A DNA stretch of 64,000 bases from DAOUKH01 sp965219875 (GCA_965219875.1 CBDCOW010000003.1:1302001-1366000), one strand, 5' to 3'; shown: positions 8,786 to 16,649, counted from the first letter of the stretch. The notes: generated by a model from the sequence alone, not told the origin. A program made the numbers and translations.

Positions 8786-9136
8786 TTGGAGATCATTGGG
8801 GCGCAAGAGGGACTCGACCACGCCGACAAAGTCCGCCTAGTCAAGGACAAACTCCACGCCGCCTTCCGGCATCCCCGCCGCGATTACCGGCTCAACACCC
8901 GCGAACCTGTCGAGATCGGCCTGGCATACACCGAGCGCGCCGTCGACGCGGGCGAGCTCTGGTACGCGCTCGGGCGCTGCACGCCGCGCCAGCAGCAGAC
9001 GCTGCGGTTGTGGCTGGGCAGGAAGATTCTGCCGCAGGAGCGGGTCGCGCTGAGGCTGGGGGTGAGCCCCACCACCGTCAAGCGCGACATCAAGGCCGCG
9101 TTGGAGACGATGCTGGCCTCGATCTGGGACGAGTGA
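8786..9136 (+). CDS. sigma-region-4-like helix-turn-helix protein
   Basis: 116 aa if it starts at TTG 8786, the only start codon close behind the zinc-ribbon gene. The C-terminal half, TPRQQQTLRLWLGRK...RVALRLGVSPTTVKRDIKAAL, has the spacing of sigma-70 region 4 or related phage-type activators: helix, turn at LGVS, recognition helix TTVKRDI. No region 2 is present, so it is not a complete sigma factor. The N-terminal 60 residues are unrecognised. It is probably a DNA-binding regulator working with the zinc-ribbon protein. Confidence 0.65.
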   Translation: MEIIGAQEGLDHADKVRLVKDKLHAAFRHPRRDYRLNTREPVEIGLAYTERAVDAGELWYALGRCTPRQQQTLRLWLGRKILPQERVALRLGVSPTTVKRDIKAALETMLASIWDE

Positions 9137-9143
9137 CCGGCGC

Positions 9144-9872
9144 CTAGCGTCCGCGCTCCAGCCGGTCGATGAGGTACGCCGGGAGGCCGGCCTTCCGCAT
9201 CCGCTTCTGCACCTGCGCGATGTCGTAGGCGGCGCGGCGGAAGGTGGCCGTCTTCGCTTCGAGGTCGAGGACTGCATAGGCGGCACGGGGGTCGCCGTCG
9301 CGGGGCTGCCCCACGCTGCCGGGGTTGATGATGGCCCGCCCGGATGGCTCGACCGGCCCGCCCAAGCCGGAGATGGCGGTGAGCGTTCCACCGGGGGCCG
9401 GCTCGACGATCACCAGCGGCGCATGCGAGTGCCCCACCAGGCACCACTCCGTCTCGAAGCAGCCGAAGCTCTCCAGCGCCACGCGGGCCGAGACGACGTA
9501 CTCCCAGACCGGCTCGCGGGGGCTTCCATGCGCCAGCGTCACATCATGCCGTGCAGTCCGCGTCGGCAGCGATCCCAGCCAGGCGCGGTCGGCCTCGGAG
9601 AGCACAGTCCCCGTCCACAGGTTCGCCTGGGCCGCGTAGGGATTGAAGTCGTCGATGGGGATCGCGCCTATGGCGCCGAGGTCGTGGTTCCCCGAGAGGG
9701 AGACGGCGCACCGGGCGCGGATGATCTCGACGCACGCGCCGGGGTCGGGGCCATAGCCCACAATGTCGCCGAGGCACCACACCTCGTCCACGCCTGCGGC
9801 ATCGACCTCCGCCAGCACGGCCTCGAGTGCCGGCAGGTTGGCATGGACATCAGACACGACCGCCACCCGCAT
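9144..9872 (-). CDS. metallophosphoesterase, YfcE/MJ0936-like
   Basis: A 242-aa calcineurin-like phosphoesterase. The dinuclear metal ligands are visible: DVH at residues 8-10, GDIVGYGP, GNHD, and the distal GHSHAPL with a late NPGSVGQPRDGDPRA block typical of the small MJ0936/YfcE group. The substrate is unknown (phosphodiesters in relatives). It is convergent with the sigma-like gene and divergent from the CoA-transferase at 9978. A TAGACT hexamer ends only 6 nt before the ATG, suggesting a leaderless mRNA. Confidence 0.9.
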   Translation of the reverse strand: MRVAVVSDVHANLPALEAVLAEVDAAGVDEVWCLGDIVGYGPDPGACVEIIRARCAVSLSGNHDLGAIGAIPIDDFNPYAAQANLWTGTVLSEADRAWLGSLPTRTARHDVTLAHGSPREPVWEYVVSARVALESFGCFETEWCLVGHSHAPLVIVEPAPGGTLTAISGLGGPVEPSGRAIINPGSVGQPRDGDPRAAYAVLDLEAKTATFRRAAYDIAQVQKRMRKAGLPAYLIDRLERGR

Positions 9873-9878
9873 CGCGCC

Positions 9879-9884
9879 AGTCTA
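9879..9884 (-). promoter_or_regulatory. -10 element, leaderless start of phosphoesterase
   Basis: TAGACT on the minus strand (9884-9879) is separated from the ATG at 9872 by 6 nt, so transcription should begin at or next to the start codon. No good -35 is visible. Confidence 0.45.
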
Positions 9885-9913
9885 GCACCCACGAGGCCGC
9901 CCCGCCGCGCTGC

Positions 9914-9943
9914 TTGCCCGGCCCGTGGGGCCGGTGCTAGGCT
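9914..9943 (+). promoter_or_regulatory. promoter of the 9978/11201 CoA-transferase pair
   Basis: TTGCCC (9914-9919), 18-nt spacer, TAGGCT (9938-9943), 34 nt before TTG 9978. Confidence 0.5.
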
Positions 9944-9977
9944 GGCCGCGCTCCGCTTTCCTGAAAGAGAGGCTTGC

Positions 9978-11201
9978 TTGGCGTCGGCGATTCTGCGCGG
10001 CATTCGCGTGCTGGAGCTTGGGGACTACGTCTCCGCGGCGTTCGGGGCGCGGCTGCTCGGCGACTACGGCGCGGAAGTCATCAAGATCGAGGCGCCGGGC
10101 GCCGGCGACACGGCGCGCCGGCACGGGCCGTTCCCGCAGTCGGGCCCCGATCCCGACGCCAGCGGCCTGTTCATGTTCCTCAACCGGGGCAAGCTCAGCG
10201 CCACGGTCGACCTGACCAAGGCCACGGGCCGCGACCTCACCCGCGACCTCGTCCGCACCTGCGACGTCGTCATCCACAACTACCTGCCCCAAGAGCTCGA
10301 CGCCCTCGGCCTCGACTACGGGGCACTCCGCACGATCAACCCCGGCGTGGTGCTGACCTCGGTCACCGTCTTCGGTCACGAGGGGCCGTACAGCGGCCAC
10401 AAGGCGTACGCCCTCAACGGGAGCTGCGCCGGCGGAGCCGCCCATCGCATCGGCGACCCCGACCGTTACCCCCTGGCGATGCCGTACAGCCGCGCCGACC
10501 TGTGGGGAGGCCTCAACTCGTCGCCGGCCGTCATGCTCGCGCTGCTGGCCCGCCGCCGCGACGGCCCCGGCCAGCACGTCGACATCGCGACCGCCGACGC
10601 CATGAACGACTTCGGCAACGGCGGCGACATGATCGCCTACGCCGCCGACGGGTACGAGACGCGCCGCCACGGGATGCACACCCCGATCAGCTACCCCTAC
10701 AGCGTCCTGCCCTGCAAGGACGGTCACGTCTCGATGATCCTGGGCAACGAGCACCACTGGCAGCGCCTGCTCGACATCATGGGGCGGCCCGAGTGGACGA
10801 AAGACCCGCGATTCCAGAACCGGAGCGAGATCGGCGCGCTGCACGCCAAGGAAGTCGACGAGCACCTCAAGGAGTTCATCGCGGGGTTCACCAAGGACGA
10901 GTTCTGGAAGATGTGCCGCGATAACAGCCTGCCGTGGCACGCCGCGCAGACCATTGAGGACGTGCTGGCGTGGGACCTGCTGGAGGGCCGCGGCTTCTGG
11001 CGCGAGGCCGAGGACGGCGCGGGACGCCGATGGCGCCTGCCGGGGCCGCTCTTCGCCGCGGCGGGCCTTGGCGACGACGGCCCCGACGCTCCCGCCGTGC
11101 GCGCCCCCCGGCTCGGCGAGCACAACGGCTACGTGCTCGGTGGACTGCTGGGGCTGAGCGGGGACCAAGTCGCCCACCTGCGGCGGACGGGAGTCGTCTA
11201 G
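9978..11201 (+). CDS. family III CoA-transferase (CaiB/BaiF), first of pair
   Basis: 407 aa. Transfers CoA between acyl-CoA and a free carboxylic acid. The N-terminus GIRVLELGDYVSAAFGARLLGDYGAEVIKIE is the standard CaiB/BaiF nucleotide-binding segment, here broken only by my reading window. The presumed catalytic Asp is in SRADLWGG, 14 residues before the LAL of the following helix. The closing APRLGEHNGYVL motif is present. The start is TTG 9978, with GAGAGG 5 nt upstream. Its stop overlaps the GTG start of the next CoA-transferase (TAGTG), so the two proteins are made together and may form a heteromer. The acid substrate is unknown. Confidence 0.93.
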   Translation: MASAILRGIRVLELGDYVSAAFGARLLGDYGAEVIKIEAPGAGDTARRHGPFPQSGPDPDASGLFMFLNRGKLSATVDLTKATGRDLTRDLVRTCDVVIHNYLPQELDALGLDYGALRTINPGVVLTSVTVFGHEGPYSGHKAYALNGSCAGGAAHRIGDPDRYPLAMPYSRADLWGGLNSSPAVMLALLARRRDGPGQHVDIATADAMNDFGNGGDMIAYAADGYETRRHGMHTPISYPYSVLPCKDGHVSMILGNEHHWQRLLDIMGRPEWTKDPRFQNRSEIGALHAKEVDEHLKEFIAGFTKDEFWKMCRDNSLPWHAAQTIEDVLAWDLLEGRGFWREAEDGAGRRWRLPGPLFAAAGLGDDGPDAPAVRAPRLGEHNGYVLGGLLGLSGDQVAHLRRTGVV

Positions 11202-12418
11202 TGGCCGGCGCACGCTATCCCCTGGACGGCTACCGCGTGGTCGAGATCTCGCAGATTTGGGCCGCGCCGCAGCTCGCCTCGTCGCTGGGCGACATGGGCG
11301 CCGAGGTCATCCGCGTCGAGTCCCTGGTGAGCACCGACGTGGCTCGCATCGGCGGCGGCGGCAAGAGTGAGTACCGCCTCCTGCTCGACTACCAGCGCCA
11401 CGCCCGCAGCCGCGCGGCCTACGTCACCCTCAACATTCGCGACCCGGAGGGCATGGCTTACTTGCACGACCTGCTCCGCACCGCCGACATCTTCGTCTGC
11501 AATCTCTCGCCGCGCGTCCTCAAGAAGCTCGCGCTGACCTACGACGACGTGCGCCGCCTGCGCCCCGACATCGTCATGGTCACCATCTCGGCGGCGGGGC
11601 AGGACGGCCCGTGGAGCGACCTCGTCGCCTTCGGCCCCGCGATGAACGCCGTCGTGGGCAGCGACCTACTCGTCGGCTACCCGGGCGACGACGTCTTCAT
11701 GTCGTCGTATTGGGACCCCGACCCGGCGATGGGTATGGCGGCGTCGTACGCCGTCTTCCTCGCGCTCTACCGCCGCGAAGAGACCGGCGAGGGCCGGCAC
11801 ATGGACATGAGCTTCGCCGAGTTCCTCACCGGAATGCTCGGCGAGCCCATCCTTGAAATGCAGATGACGGGGCGAAACCCAACCCCGCAAGGGAACCGGC
11901 ACCCCTGGCAGTCGCCGCACGGGATCTACCCCACGTCGGAGGAAGACCGTTGGGTCGGCGTCGCCGTGGCGAAGGAGGAAGAGTGGGCCGCGCTCTGCGG
12001 CGCGATAGGCCGCCCCGAGCTCGCCGCCGATCCGCGTTTCGCCGACATGGCCAAGCGCGTCGAGCGCCGCGGCGAAGTCGACGAGATCGTCGCGTCGTGG
12101 ACCCGCGGGCGCACCAACTACGCGGCGGCGGAGGTCCTGCAGCGGGCCGGCGTCGCCGCCACGCCCGCCTTCACCATCGCCGAGATCTACCACGACGAAC
12201 ACCACCGCTTGCGCCGCACCTCGATAAAGATGGACGAGACGGGCTTCGACCGCGATCTGATCACCTACGGCCTCTCGTGGCGTCTGAGCCGCACCCCCGG
12301 AGCCTTCCGCCGGCTCGGCCAGCCCGTGGGCGGCGACAACCAGACCTTCTACCAAGGCTTCTTCGGCCTCACCGCCGAGCGCGTCGCCGACCTGGAGTCG
12401 CGCAAGATCTTCTACTAG
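11201..12418 (+). CDS. family III CoA-transferase (CaiB/BaiF), second of pair
   Basis: 405 aa from GTG 11201, which shares its first base with the stop codon of the previous gene. Family features are YRVVEISQIWAAPQLASSLG, GAEVIRVE and the Asp-bearing PDPAMGMAASYAVFLAL helix. The C-terminal GEHN motif usual in the family is degenerate here (GQPVGGDNQTFY), which may affect CoA handling. Unlike the other adjacent pairs in this window, both members of this pair keep an Asp at the catalytic position. Substrate unknown. Confidence 0.92.
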   Translation: MAGARYPLDGYRVVEISQIWAAPQLASSLGDMGAEVIRVESLVSTDVARIGGGGKSEYRLLLDYQRHARSRAAYVTLNIRDPEGMAYLHDLLRTADIFVCNLSPRVLKKLALTYDDVRRLRPDIVMVTISAAGQDGPWSDLVAFGPAMNAVVGSDLLVGYPGDDVFMSSYWDPDPAMGMAASYAVFLALYRREETGEGRHMDMSFAEFLTGMLGEPILEMQMTGRNPTPQGNRHPWQSPHGIYPTSEEDRWVGVAVAKEEEWAALCGAIGRPELAADPRFADMAKRVERRGEVDEIVASWTRGRTNYAAAEVLQRAGVAATPAFTIAEIYHDEHHRLRRTSIKMDETGFDRDLITYGLSWRLSRTPGAFRRLGQPVGGDNQTFYQGFFGLTAERVADLESRKIFY

Positions 12419-12438
12419 GGGCGAAAGGGGCGGGCGGC

Positions 12439-13878
12439 ATGACTGATAACAACGGCAACGGGGCGACCATCGAAGTCGATGTCGGCGACCTCGAAGAGCT
12501 CGCGCGGCGGGGCGCGTTGACCGACGATCAGATCGACGACCTGCGGCGCGCGGCGGACGCCGGCCCCGAGGCGCGGGTCCTCGCCGTGCCGTCCGAGCGG
12601 CTTGATTGGCTCACCGGCGAGGGGAGGCTTAGCGCCGCGCAGGCAGAGCTCGTGCGGGCCAAGGGAAAGACCGAGCGTCCCTTTAGCCTGTTCAACGTCC
12701 GGCTCACCCTCAGCGTCGTCCTCATCATCATCGGCGTCGGCGTCATCGCGATTTCGCTGGTGGGCCTCTTCGACGTGGCGGACACGCGGCTGGGACGCAG
12801 CCTCATCATCGCGGGCATCATGGCCGCCTTCGCCGTCGTGGGCAAAGTCGCAGGAGCGCGCGGGTCGCCGCTCGCCGGCGAACTGCTGGTGATGACGGGC
12901 ATCGTGCTCACCCCTGCGCTCGCTGGCGGCGCGGCGGAGGGACGGGCCATTCCCCTCTCCGCCGTCGCCTCGGCCATGGGGGTCCTGGCGGGGCTGGGAT
13001 GGTACGTCCGCAACCCGTCGAGCGCGGTCTATCAGGCGCTCGACGGCCCGAAACGGCCGTTTACTCTGAGCGCGGGCCCCTTCGCCGTCCTGATTCTCCT
13101 CATCATGGTGCCGGCTCTTCCCTTCCTCATCCTGCTCCTGCCCGTCCTGGCCACGCGGTACATGCGGCCGCACATCTTCAGCGACACACTGGTCATGCTG
13201 TCAGCGGCCATGACCCCCGCGCTGATCGTGACCATCGGCTATGCGGCCGACGTCGACCCCGGCGACTGGACGGGCGTGGTCATCGTCTACCCAAGCCTCG
13301 CGGTCTACGCGGCGGGATTTGTGCTCAGCGGGCGCTACCCCTTCTACGCGGCGCTCGCCGGCGGCGCGCTCCTCGCGGCCCCGCTCGTCACCCTCCTGGG
13401 ATTCGGACAAGACCAAATCGGGCCGAGGACGGTCGGCGCGGTCCTCGCGGGCACGGGCGCCTTCGTCGCCGCGGTCGGGCTTGCCGCCGAGCCGCGCCGC
13501 GATAGTCCCGCCGCGGTATCGAGCCCGACGTTCTGGCTCGACATCGTGGGGCTGAGCGCGCTAGCCGCCGGCGTCGGTATCGCACTGGACGATTTCGACA
13601 ACGAGGGCATCTACGCCGGATTCGCCGTGCTGAGCGTGCTCCTGATCGCCGGCGGCGTAGCGATGCACCGGCTCACCTGGACGCTGGTGGGCCTCGGCGC
13701 GCTGGCCTCTTACGTCATCCACCTGCTCGCCGACGTCCTGGGCGCGGGCGGCAGTTACGTGCTGACGTTGGCCGGCTTGGCCATCGTCGCTGCCTCGCTA
13801 TACTACCGAGCCAGGGTCGAGAGGCGGCGACCGCCGTCCAACCCTCCAGTTGAGTCCGAATCGGACCCGCCCCTATAA
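12439..13878 (+). CDS. polytopic membrane protein, DUF2157-like
   Basis: 479 aa. About 90 cytoplasmic residues hold two similar short helices-with-Gly segments (LARRGALTDDQIDDL and LTGEGRLSAAQAELV). They are followed by about eleven to twelve hydrophobic segments from FSLFNVRLTLSVVLIIIGVG onward. The architecture resembles DUF2157-type predicted membrane proteins. No catalytic motif is visible and the function is unknown. ATG 12439 follows a GAAAGGGGCGGGCGG leader. It is 20 bp downstream of the CoA-transferase and is likely transcribed with it. The promoter of moaD lies inside its last codons. Confidence 0.75.
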   Translation: MTDNNGNGATIEVDVGDLEELARRGALTDDQIDDLRRAADAGPEARVLAVPSERLDWLTGEGRLSAAQAELVRAKGKTERPFSLFNVRLTLSVVLIIIGVGVIAISLVGLFDVADTRLGRSLIIAGIMAAFAVVGKVAGARGSPLAGELLVMTGIVLTPALAGGAAEGRAIPLSAVASAMGVLAGLGWYVRNPSSAVYQALDGPKRPFTLSAGPFAVLILLIMVPALPFLILLLPVLATRYMRPHIFSDTLVMLSAAMTPALIVTIGYAADVDPGDWTGVVIVYPSLAVYAAGFVLSGRYPFYAALAGGALLAAPLVTLLGFGQDQIGPRTVGAVLAGTGAFVAAVGLAAEPRRDSPAAVSSPTFWLDIVGLSALAAGVGIALDDFDNEGIYAGFAVLSVLLIAGGVAMHRLTWTLVGLGALASYVIHLLADVLGAGGSYVLTLAGLAIVAASLYYRARVERRRPPSNPPVESESDPPL

Positions 13879-13879
13879 T
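13850..13879 (+). promoter_or_regulatory. promoter of moaD, leaderless configuration
   Basis: TTGAGT (13850-13855), 18-nt spacer, perfect TATAAT (13874-13879), then only 7 nt before GTG 13887. Transcription should begin at the start codon itself. It overlaps the 3' end of the upstream gene. Confidence 0.7.
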
Positions 13880-13886
13880 TTCCTCT

Positions 13887-14204
13887 GTGCCGCCGACGCA
13901 ACGGCGAAGCGGCAAGACAACGGTGACAGCAGTGAACGTACGGACAAGGTTCTTCGCGCTCTACCGCGAGCGCATCGGCAGGGACACCGCCGAGTTCGAG
14001 GTCGGCGGCGGCTCGACCGTCGGCGACTTGATCGAGGTCGTCATGCGGGAGCACCCCGGCTTGTGCCCCAACCCCTCGGCGCTTGTCGCAGCGGTCAACC
14101 AAGAGTACGTGGACCACGATCACCCGCTCGCCGAGGGCGACGAGGTCGCCTTCATCCCGCCGGTGAGCGGCGGAGCGCCCTCCCCGGACAGAGGCGCTCG
14201 ATGA
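13887..14204 (+). CDS. moaD: molybdopterin synthase sulfur carrier subunit MoaD-like, extended C-terminus
   Basis: A ubiquitin-fold sulfur carrier for molybdopterin synthesis. VNVRTRFFALYRERIG and the GDEVAFIPPVSGG ending are characteristic of MoaD. In ordinary MoaD the Gly-Gly is the very C-terminus, because it is adenylated and thiocarboxylated. Here nine further residues (APSPDRGAR) follow before the stop, and the stop overlaps moaE by ATGA. Either the tail is removed or the protein is not a normal carrier. GTG 13887 is supported by the promoter 7 nt upstream; GTG 13932 (NVRTRFF) is the alternative giving a standard N-terminus. 105 aa as drawn. Confidence 0.88.
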   Translation: MPPTQRRSGKTTVTAVNVRTRFFALYRERIGRDTAEFEVGGGSTVGDLIEVVMREHPGLCPNPSALVAAVNQEYVDHDHPLAEGDEVAFIPPVSGGAPSPDRGAR

Positions 14205-14614
14205 TTGTCGTCACGCGAGACGCAATGGACCCCCGCGAGGTCGAGGCCAGCCTGTCCCCGCAGATCCACGGGGCGGTGCTGACCTTCCAGGGCACCGTGC
14301 GCCTCTGGAGCGAAGGGCGGAAGGTCCACTACCTCGACTACGAGGCCTACCCCGAGATGGCCGAGGCGAAGCTGCGCGAAATCGCCGACGAGGTGCGTCA
14401 GCGCGAGGACATAGAGGACATCGCGATCTACCACCGCATCGGCAAACTGGGGATAGGCGAGACGAGCCTCGTCGTCTCGGTGGCCTCGAAGCACCGCCGC
14501 CCCGGATTCGACGCCTGCCTCTACACCATCGAACGCATCAAGGAAATCGTCCCAATCTGGAAAAAGGAAGTCTGGGACGAGGGCGAGGCCTGGGTCGGCA
14601 CCGAGGGCGCGTAA
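14201..14614 (+). CDS. moaE: molybdopterin synthase catalytic subunit MoaE
   Basis: 137 aa. Converts cyclic pyranopterin monophosphate to molybdopterin with sulfur from MoaD. Family motifs are GAVLTFQGTVR, LDYEAYPEMAE, YHRIGKLGIGE, SKHRRPGFDA and the catalytic-lysine segment PIWKKEVW. The start ATG 14201 overlaps the moaD stop by 4 nt, which means translational coupling. No moaA, moaB, moaC or molybdoenzyme gene is in the window. Confidence 0.96.
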   Translation: MIVVTRDAMDPREVEASLSPQIHGAVLTFQGTVRLWSEGRKVHYLDYEAYPEMAEAKLREIADEVRQREDIEDIAIYHRIGKLGIGETSLVVSVASKHRRPGFDACLYTIERIKEIVPIWKKEVWDEGEAWVGTEGA

Positions 14615-14781
14615 CACCGCACAAGAGGCCGCCCGTCCCACTATTCCCGCGAGAAGCGGGGCTCTAGCCCTTATTTGGGCATGGCACTCGAACCTGCCAG
14701 TCACCGCAAGTAGTAGTTGCGCAGAGGTCTCCGTAGAGAGCGCGGATGGCGTTCAGTAGGCGACAGGGCAGCTCGCGCTCC

Positions 14782-14812
14782 TTGGCCGTGGTGGGGATTG
14801 CTCTGGTACGAT
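14782..14812 (+). promoter_or_regulatory. possible promoter of tmk
   Basis: TTGGCC (14782-14787) and TACGAT (14807-14812), with a long 19-nt spacer. The -10 box covers the ATG at 14811, so translation should begin at ATG 14823, 10 nt further on. The rest of the 208-bp gap after moaE holds only a small CCCGC/GCGGG hairpin near 14645-14660 and no gene. Confidence 0.4.
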
Positions 14813-14822
14813 GGCTCGCGCT

Positions 14823-15515
14823 ATGGGGTTCTTCGTGACGTTTGAAGGGGGCGAGGGCGTCGGCAAGTCGACGCAGGTGGGTCGGCTGGCGGAGCGGCTG
14901 CGCGAGACGGGCCGCGAGGTCGTGACCGTGCGCGAGCCGGGGGGGACGCGGCTGGGCGAGGAGGTACGGCGCTGGGTGCGCGGCGTCGATCTCTCCCGCG
15001 AGACGGAGCTGCTGCTTTTCACCGCTGCGCGGGCCGAGCTCGTGGCCACGGCGATCAGGCCGAGCCTTGAACGAGGGGCCGTCGTCATCGCCGACCGCTT
15101 TGCCGACTCCACGATGGCGTACCAGGGCTACGCCCGGGGCATTGACGTCGACGTCGTGCGCGGGGTCAACGCCGCCGCCACGGGCGGTCTCACGCCCGAC
15201 CTCACACTGCTCCTCGACCTGCCCGCGGAGGATGGCCTCACGCGGGCGGGCGTGACCCGGCGCTCCAAGTCGGGCAAGCAGACCGTGGGGCAGCTCGGCT
15301 TCAGTTTGGCAACCGAACCGGCCGACCTGGGGCGGGAAGAGGAACAAGGGTCGCGCTTCGAGCAGGAAGGCCTCGCCTTTCACCGCCGGGTGCGGAGCGG
15401 CTTTCTGAAGCTGGCCAAGGAGTCGCCGGAGCGCATCCTGGTCATCGACGCCGCGATAGACGCCGACGCGGTAGGCGAGGCCGTGTGGGGAGCGGTCAGC
15501 GCCAGGCTCGGCTAG
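14823..15515 (+). CDS. tmk: thymidylate kinase with LID-region insertion
   Basis: Phosphorylates dTMP to dTDP. The protein has 230 aa. P-loop FEGGEGVGKSTQ, the TMP-binding REPGGT and the DRF...AYQG motif are all intact. Between LDLPAEDGLTRAG and RFEQEGLAFHRRVR, where most homologues have only a few residues, about 30 extra residues lie in the LID region (about 143-172), rich in Lys/Arg and Glu/Gln. It is in frame and does not resemble the local palindromic repeats. ATG 14823 gives the conserved start MGFFVTFEGG; ATG 14811 would add four residues. It is convergent with the hydratase at 15519. Confidence 0.94.
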   Translation: MGFFVTFEGGEGVGKSTQVGRLAERLRETGREVVTVREPGGTRLGEEVRRWVRGVDLSRETELLLFTAARAELVATAIRPSLERGAVVIADRFADSTMAYQGYARGIDVDVVRGVNAAATGGLTPDLTLLLDLPAEDGLTRAGVTRRSKSGKQTVGQLGFSLATEPADLGREEEQGSRFEQEGLAFHRRVRSGFLKLAKESPERILVIDAAIDADAVGEAVWGAVSARLG

Positions 15516-15518
15516 GTG

Positions 15519-16325
15519 TCAGCTTCCCTCGAAGTTAGGGGGGCGCTTCTCGACGAAGGAACGGAAGCCCTCGCGGAAGTCGCCGGTGGTCATCAGGCGC
15601 TCCTGCTGGAACGAGCCGAACTCGAGGTCCTGCTCCAAGGTGCCCGACTCGGCGCGATAGACGGCGCGCTTGGCCAGCGCCATGGCCACGGAAGGCCCCT
15701 CGGCGAACTTCCGCGCCATCGCCTTGCAGAACGGCAGCAGCTCGTCGTGGGGGACGACGTGCGCCACCAGGCCAAGCTCCAGCGCCTGCTGGGGCAGGAT
15801 GGGATCGCCGGCGAAGATGAGCTCGAGCGCCTTTTGGGTACCGACGGCCTTGGTGAGCAGGTAGTTCGCGCCCATGTCGGGCATGAGTCCCCGCTTCACG
15901 AAGAGGGGCGCGAGCCTCGCCTGATCGGAGAGCACGCGGATGTCGGTGCCGAGGGCGATGCTCATGCCCGCCCCGGCGGCGACCCCGTTGATTGCGGCGA
16001 TCACGGGGAAGCTAGCGTTGCGGAACAGATAGACCGGCTGCCAATCGGGCCGGGGCCGCGGCCAGGTGAACTGTGACCGGACCTGCTCGTGCTCCCGCGC
16101 CTGCATGTCGTTGACGTCCATGCCGGAGCAGAAGCCGCGCCCCACCGCGGTGACGATCAACGCCTTGAAGGTGGGGTCCTCCTCCAGCGCCCGGATGAGC
16201 CGGCGCGTTTCGAGGAGCATCTCCGTACTGATGGCGTTGAGCGTCTGGGGGCGGTTCCAGGCGATGGTCCCGACGCCCCCCTCACGCTCGAACAGGATGA
16301 GTTCGGACTCTGAAGTCAAGGTCAT
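15519..16325 (-). CDS. enoyl-CoA hydratase/isomerase family protein
   Basis: 268 aa, crotonase fold. The oxyanion-hole segments are FCSGMDVNDMQ and INGVAAGAGMSIALGTDIR. The downstream HLGV-type motif is replaced by FVKRGLMPDMGANYLL. The C-terminal KRPPNFEGS tail is typical of enoyl-CoA hydratases. A GGAGG site lies 9 nt before ATG 16325, behind a TTGACG/TAGAGT promoter. It is a single-gene unit ending 3 bp from tmk on the other strand. It probably acts in fatty or branched acyl-CoA turnover. Hydratase versus isomerase cannot be told from sequence alone. Confidence 0.9.
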   Translation of the reverse strand: MTLTSESELILFEREGGVGTIAWNRPQTLNAISTEMLLETRRLIRALEEDPTFKALIVTAVGRGFCSGMDVNDMQAREHEQVRSQFTWPRPRPDWQPVYLFRNASFPVIAAINGVAAGAGMSIALGTDIRVLSDQARLAPLFVKRGLMPDMGANYLLTKAVGTQKALELIFAGDPILPQQALELGLVAHVVPHDELLPFCKAMARKFAEGPSVAMALAKRAVYRAESGTLEQDLEFGSFQQERLMTTGDFREGFRSFVEKRPPNFEGS

Positions 16326-16365
16326 GGATCGAAGCCTCCGGGGCCGGCGCGACGGCGTTGCGCCA

Positions 16366-16395
16366 ACTCTAGGGGAGCGGCGCGGCGGGCGTCAA
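16366..16395 (-). promoter_or_regulatory. promoter of the 15519 hydratase gene
   Basis: Minus strand TTGACG (16395-16390), 18-nt spacer, TAGAGT (16371-16366), 40 nt upstream of ATG 16325. Confidence 0.6.
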
Positions 16396-16422
16396 ACGGC
16401 CCTCTCTCAGTCTCCCCCAGAA

Positions 16423-16586
16423 GAGACCTTTGCGTAACCGGGGTGACTGACCGCGAAGGTGGCGGACTTCGATAACCCGTGGCGGTTGCGAGGGTGCCCC
16501 TCATCTCAATCTTCTCCAGTGGGGAGAAGAGGCAAGACCTCCCGGCCCCACCCATGCTTGCCCGCGGGCGGTTGTGCAAAGGTCTC
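16423..16586. repeat. TIR element type A, copy 3, inserted in a palindrome
   Basis: About 164 bp. The left end is GAGACCTTTGCGTAAC and the right end is the complement of GAGACCTTTGCACAAC. The interior is nearly identical to copies 1 and 2. The flanks CTCTCAGTCTCCCCCAGA and CAGAGGGGGAGAGG together rebuild the uninterrupted palindrome present at about 25,489-25,517. The repeated CAGA on both sides looks like a short target duplication. Confidence 0.85.
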
Positions 16587-16612
16587 CAGAGGGGGAGAGG
16601 TTTATGGTGTGA

Positions 16613-16642
16613 TTGACGGGGCGGCGGCGGGGGCTTCAGAAT
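16613..16642 (+). promoter_or_regulatory. promoter of the glycosyltransferase gene, leaderless configuration
   Basis: TTGACG (16613-16618), 18-nt spacer, CAGAAT (16637-16642), then 7 nt to GTG 16650. The spacing is the same as at moaD. Confidence 0.55.
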
Positions 16643-16649
16643 ACCTGCC

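Noticed and set aside
9423..9977. 185-codon N-terminal extension of the CoA-transferase at 9978
   Set aside because: It overlaps the conserved phosphoesterase on the other strand and contains no CaiB/BaiF sequence.
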